Below are positions 7,175 to 8,522 of a stretch of DNA of 8,522 nucleotides, piece by piece. Origin of the DNA: Variovorax sp. (lineage in GTDB: Bacteria > Pseudomonadota > Gammaproteobacteria > Burkholderiales > Burkholderiaceae_C); contig JAQGMX010000132.1 in the NCBI GenBank assembly GCA_028292145.1, positions 1 through 8,522 on the forward strand. The letters run 5' to 3'. Position 1 is the first letter of the stretch, and every line of letters starts with the position of its first letter. Under the pieces are notes generated by a model that was not told where the DNA came from, ran no database searches, and saw only the letters and a list, made by a program, of their open reading frames with translations. The translations under genes and the position numbers were made by a program.

Positions 7175-7701
7175 TTGACTGGTATTTCCGCTCGCCGCGC
7201 CGTGCCTTGGCGCTGATCTGCGCCGCCTGCATCGCCATGCTCGCCTTCGGCGCGTACCTGCAACATGTCGTTGGCCTGGAGCCGTGCCCGATGTGCATCG
7301 TGCAGCGTTACGCGCTGGTGCTGGTGGCCGTGTTCGCCGGGCTGGCGGCGCTGATGCGCGGCCGTACCGGGCAGCGTGTCGGCAGCGGGCTGGCGCTGCT
7401 GTTCTCGATCGGCGGCGCGTTCACCGCAGCCAAGCAGAGCCTGCTGCAGTGGTATCCGCCCGAAGTCGTGACCTGCGGCCGCGATATCTACGGAATGATC
7501 GAGACCTTCCCGCTGCAACGCGCGCTGCCGATGATCTTTCGCGGCAGCGGCGACTGCAGCAAGGTCGACTGGACGCTGTTCGGCCTGTCGATCGCGAACT
7601 GGTCGTTCATCGCTTTCACCGTTTTCGCGCTGTTGCTGCTCATGCTGATCACGAAGCGCGCGCCGATTTCGGTCGACCGCCCGGGAAGCCGGGCGATCTG
7701 A
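7171..7701 (+). CDS. dsbB: Disulfide bond formation protein B (quinone-linked DsbA oxidase)
   Basis: DsbB is an inner-membrane protein that re-oxidises periplasmic DsbA and passes electrons to quinone. The 176-residue product has four membrane segments and both periplasmic cysteine pairs: CPMC (Cys39, Cys42) in GLEPCPMCIVQRYA, and Cys102 (VVTCGRDIYG) with Cys129 (GSGDCSKVDW). The arginine after CIVQ (Arg46), used in quinone activation, is present. There is no upstream ATG; the first in-frame ATG lies inside membrane segment 1. TTG at 7171 gives the familiar MIDWYFRSPRRAL start and overlaps the cysA stop as TTGA; TTG at 7159 is the alternative, adding 4 residues. Sitting last in the sulfate block, it is probably co-transcribed with cysA. 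It converges with the beta-lactamase gene, a possible DsbA client. Confidence 0.94.
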
Positions 7702-7708
7702 TCCGGGC

Positions 7709-8522
7709 TCAGCTTTTGCCGGCCATCGTCGGCAAAAGCGCTCCGACGGCTGCCAAAGTCGCATGGCGCTGTTCGACCGGGCCGGATGTGCCTGTCAGGT
7801 AGGCTGTCACCAGAAGCGGTGCGCTGTCCTTCCCGGGCGGCCAGACGATCGCGATGTCGTTCCCGGTGCCGTGACCGCCGGACCCCGTCTTGTCGCCGAC
7901 CCGCCAGCCGTTCGGCAGTCCGGCGCGGATCTGTTTGGCGCCGGTGGTGTTCGCAAGCAGCCAGGCCGTCAGCTGCTCGCGTGAAGTTGACTTCAACGTC
8001 TTGTTGACCAGCAGTTTCTTCATGAGACCCAGCATCGCCGCTGGCGTCGTCGTGTCGCGCTCGTCGCCGGGCGTCGCCTCGTTCAACAACGGCTCGTTGC
8101 GGTCGAGCCGCGTGAACCGGTCGCCGAGCGCGCGCGTGAAACCCGTCAGTCCGGCCGGACCGCCGAAGCTGGCGAGCATCAGGTTGGCAGCGGTGTTGTC
8201 GCTGATCGTGACGGCTGCATCGCACAACTGCGCCATCGTCATCGTCCGGCCGGCAATGGGGCCGGTCGCGGGCGAGTAGGGCACCAGATCTGCCTTGGCC
8301 GGAATCGAAACGGCCCGCGTGAGTTCTTCAAGGCCGCTGTCCGAGCGTTGGAGCACGAAGGCGGCAGCAAGGAACTTGAATGTGCTGCACATCGGAAAGC
8401 GCTCCTCGGCCCGGGAGCCTGATCGATGTCCGGTGGCCGTGTCGAGAACGCAAATGCCGAGACGCCCGCCGCTGGCAGCCTCAATGCGCTGGAAAGCCTC
8501 TTCGGCTTGAGCCGTCTGCGCC
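7709..8522 (-). CDS. bla: Class A beta-lactamase, 5' end outside window
   Basis: This periplasmic serine enzyme opens beta-lactam rings. The frame has 270 residues and no stop up to the window edge; about 25-30 N-terminal residues, including the signal peptide, are missing. Ambler motifs are complete: STFK (Ser70, Lys73) preceded by Cys69, SDN (130-132), the omega loop RNEPLLNEATPGDERD with Arg164, Glu166, Asn170 and Asp179, and KTG (234-236) in VGDKTGSGGHGTGND. Position 238 is Gly, so the Cys69-Cys238 bridge of KPC-type carbapenemases cannot form. Position 244 is Gly, not Arg, as in other Asn-Asp (245-246) enzymes. Cys123 is present, but position 77 is Ala, so the TEM bridge is also absent. 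The style is that of chromosomal Burkholderiales penicillinases. The spectrum cannot be read from sequence. The gene ends 7 bases from dsbB, tail-to-tail. Confidence 0.94.
   Translation of the reverse strand, partial: AQTAQAEEAFQRIEAASGGRLGICVLDTATGHRSGSRAEERFPMCSTFKFLAAAFVLQRSDSGLEELTRAVSIPAKADLVPYSPATGPIAGRTMTMAQLCDAAVTISDNTAANLMLASFGGPAGLTGFTRALGDRFTRLDRNEPLLNEATPGDERDTTTPAAMLGLMKKLLVNKTLKSTSREQLTAWLLANTTGAKQIRAGLPNGWRVGDKTGSGGHGTGNDIAIVWPPGKDSAPLLVTAYLTGTSGPVEQRHATLAAVGALLPTMAGKS
7712..7739. terminator. Perfect 10-bp hairpin at the dsbB/bla convergence
   Basis: GCTTTTGCCG (7712-7721) and CGGCAAAAGC (7730-7739) are exact inverted repeats around an 8-base loop. On the minus strand the hairpin covers the last nine or so codons of bla and almost touches its stop; on the plus strand it begins 10 bases after the dsbB stop. 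There is no T run after it in either direction. As the only strong stem between two convergent genes, it is the best candidate for a shared terminator or 3'-end stabiliser. Confidence 0.55.

Noticed and set aside
7709..8522. KPC-like carbapenemase
   Set aside because: Cys69 is present but position 238 is Gly, so the disulfide typical of class A carbapenemases is missing. The spectrum cannot be assigned.

Overview
The window is a dense, high-GC stretch of proteobacterial chromosome. Protein style and gene content (an Sbp-CysTWA sulfate transporter, a CrgA-like LysR regulator, DsbB, and a class A beta-lactamase with a Met-Cys-Ser-Thr-Phe-Lys active site) point to a betaproteobacterium, most likely Burkholderiales. 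I cannot name the genus from sequence alone. No RNA genes, CRISPR arrays, transposases or other mobile-element signs were seen.

Region 1 (1-1919) is a small redox module. It starts with the C-terminal end of an NADPH-dependent FMN reductase on the plus strand. A short GC hairpin and a tail-to-tail FMN-dependent azoreductase (azoR, minus strand) follow. azoR is transcribed divergently from a LysR-family regulator across a 155-base intergenic region, which carries a good candidate azoR promoter and an inverted repeat at its predicted start point. The layout resembles the known crgA-mdaB pairing of a LysR regulator with a quinone/flavin reductase.

Region 2 (2015-7701) is a run of seven plus-strand genes with almost no space between them: a 1-Cys (Prx6-type) peroxiredoxin, an RBBP9/YdeN-like serine hydrolase, the sulfate-binding protein, CysT, CysW, CysA and DsbB. 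Junctions are 5 bases, a 4-base ATGA overlap, another ATGA overlap, 1 base, 14 bases, and a 4-base TTGA overlap. The block joins peroxide removal, sulfate import for cysteine synthesis, and periplasmic disulfide generation. It may be transcribed as one unit or in sub-operons. Candidate internal promoter-like signals lie inside the hydrolase gene and near the end of cysA.

Region 3 (7709-8522) is a minus-strand class A beta-lactamase that runs off the window end, so its signal peptide is missing. It converges on dsbB with only 7 bases between stop codons. A perfect 10-bp hairpin overlaps the last codons of the beta-lactamase.

Most of this is ordinary, recognisable metabolism. I found no convincing undescribed system. 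The most interesting points are the tight peroxide/sulfate/disulfide gene order, the pyrimidine-rich, Shine-Dalgarno-less entry into sbp, and the unpaired cysteines of the beta-lactamase beside dsbB.
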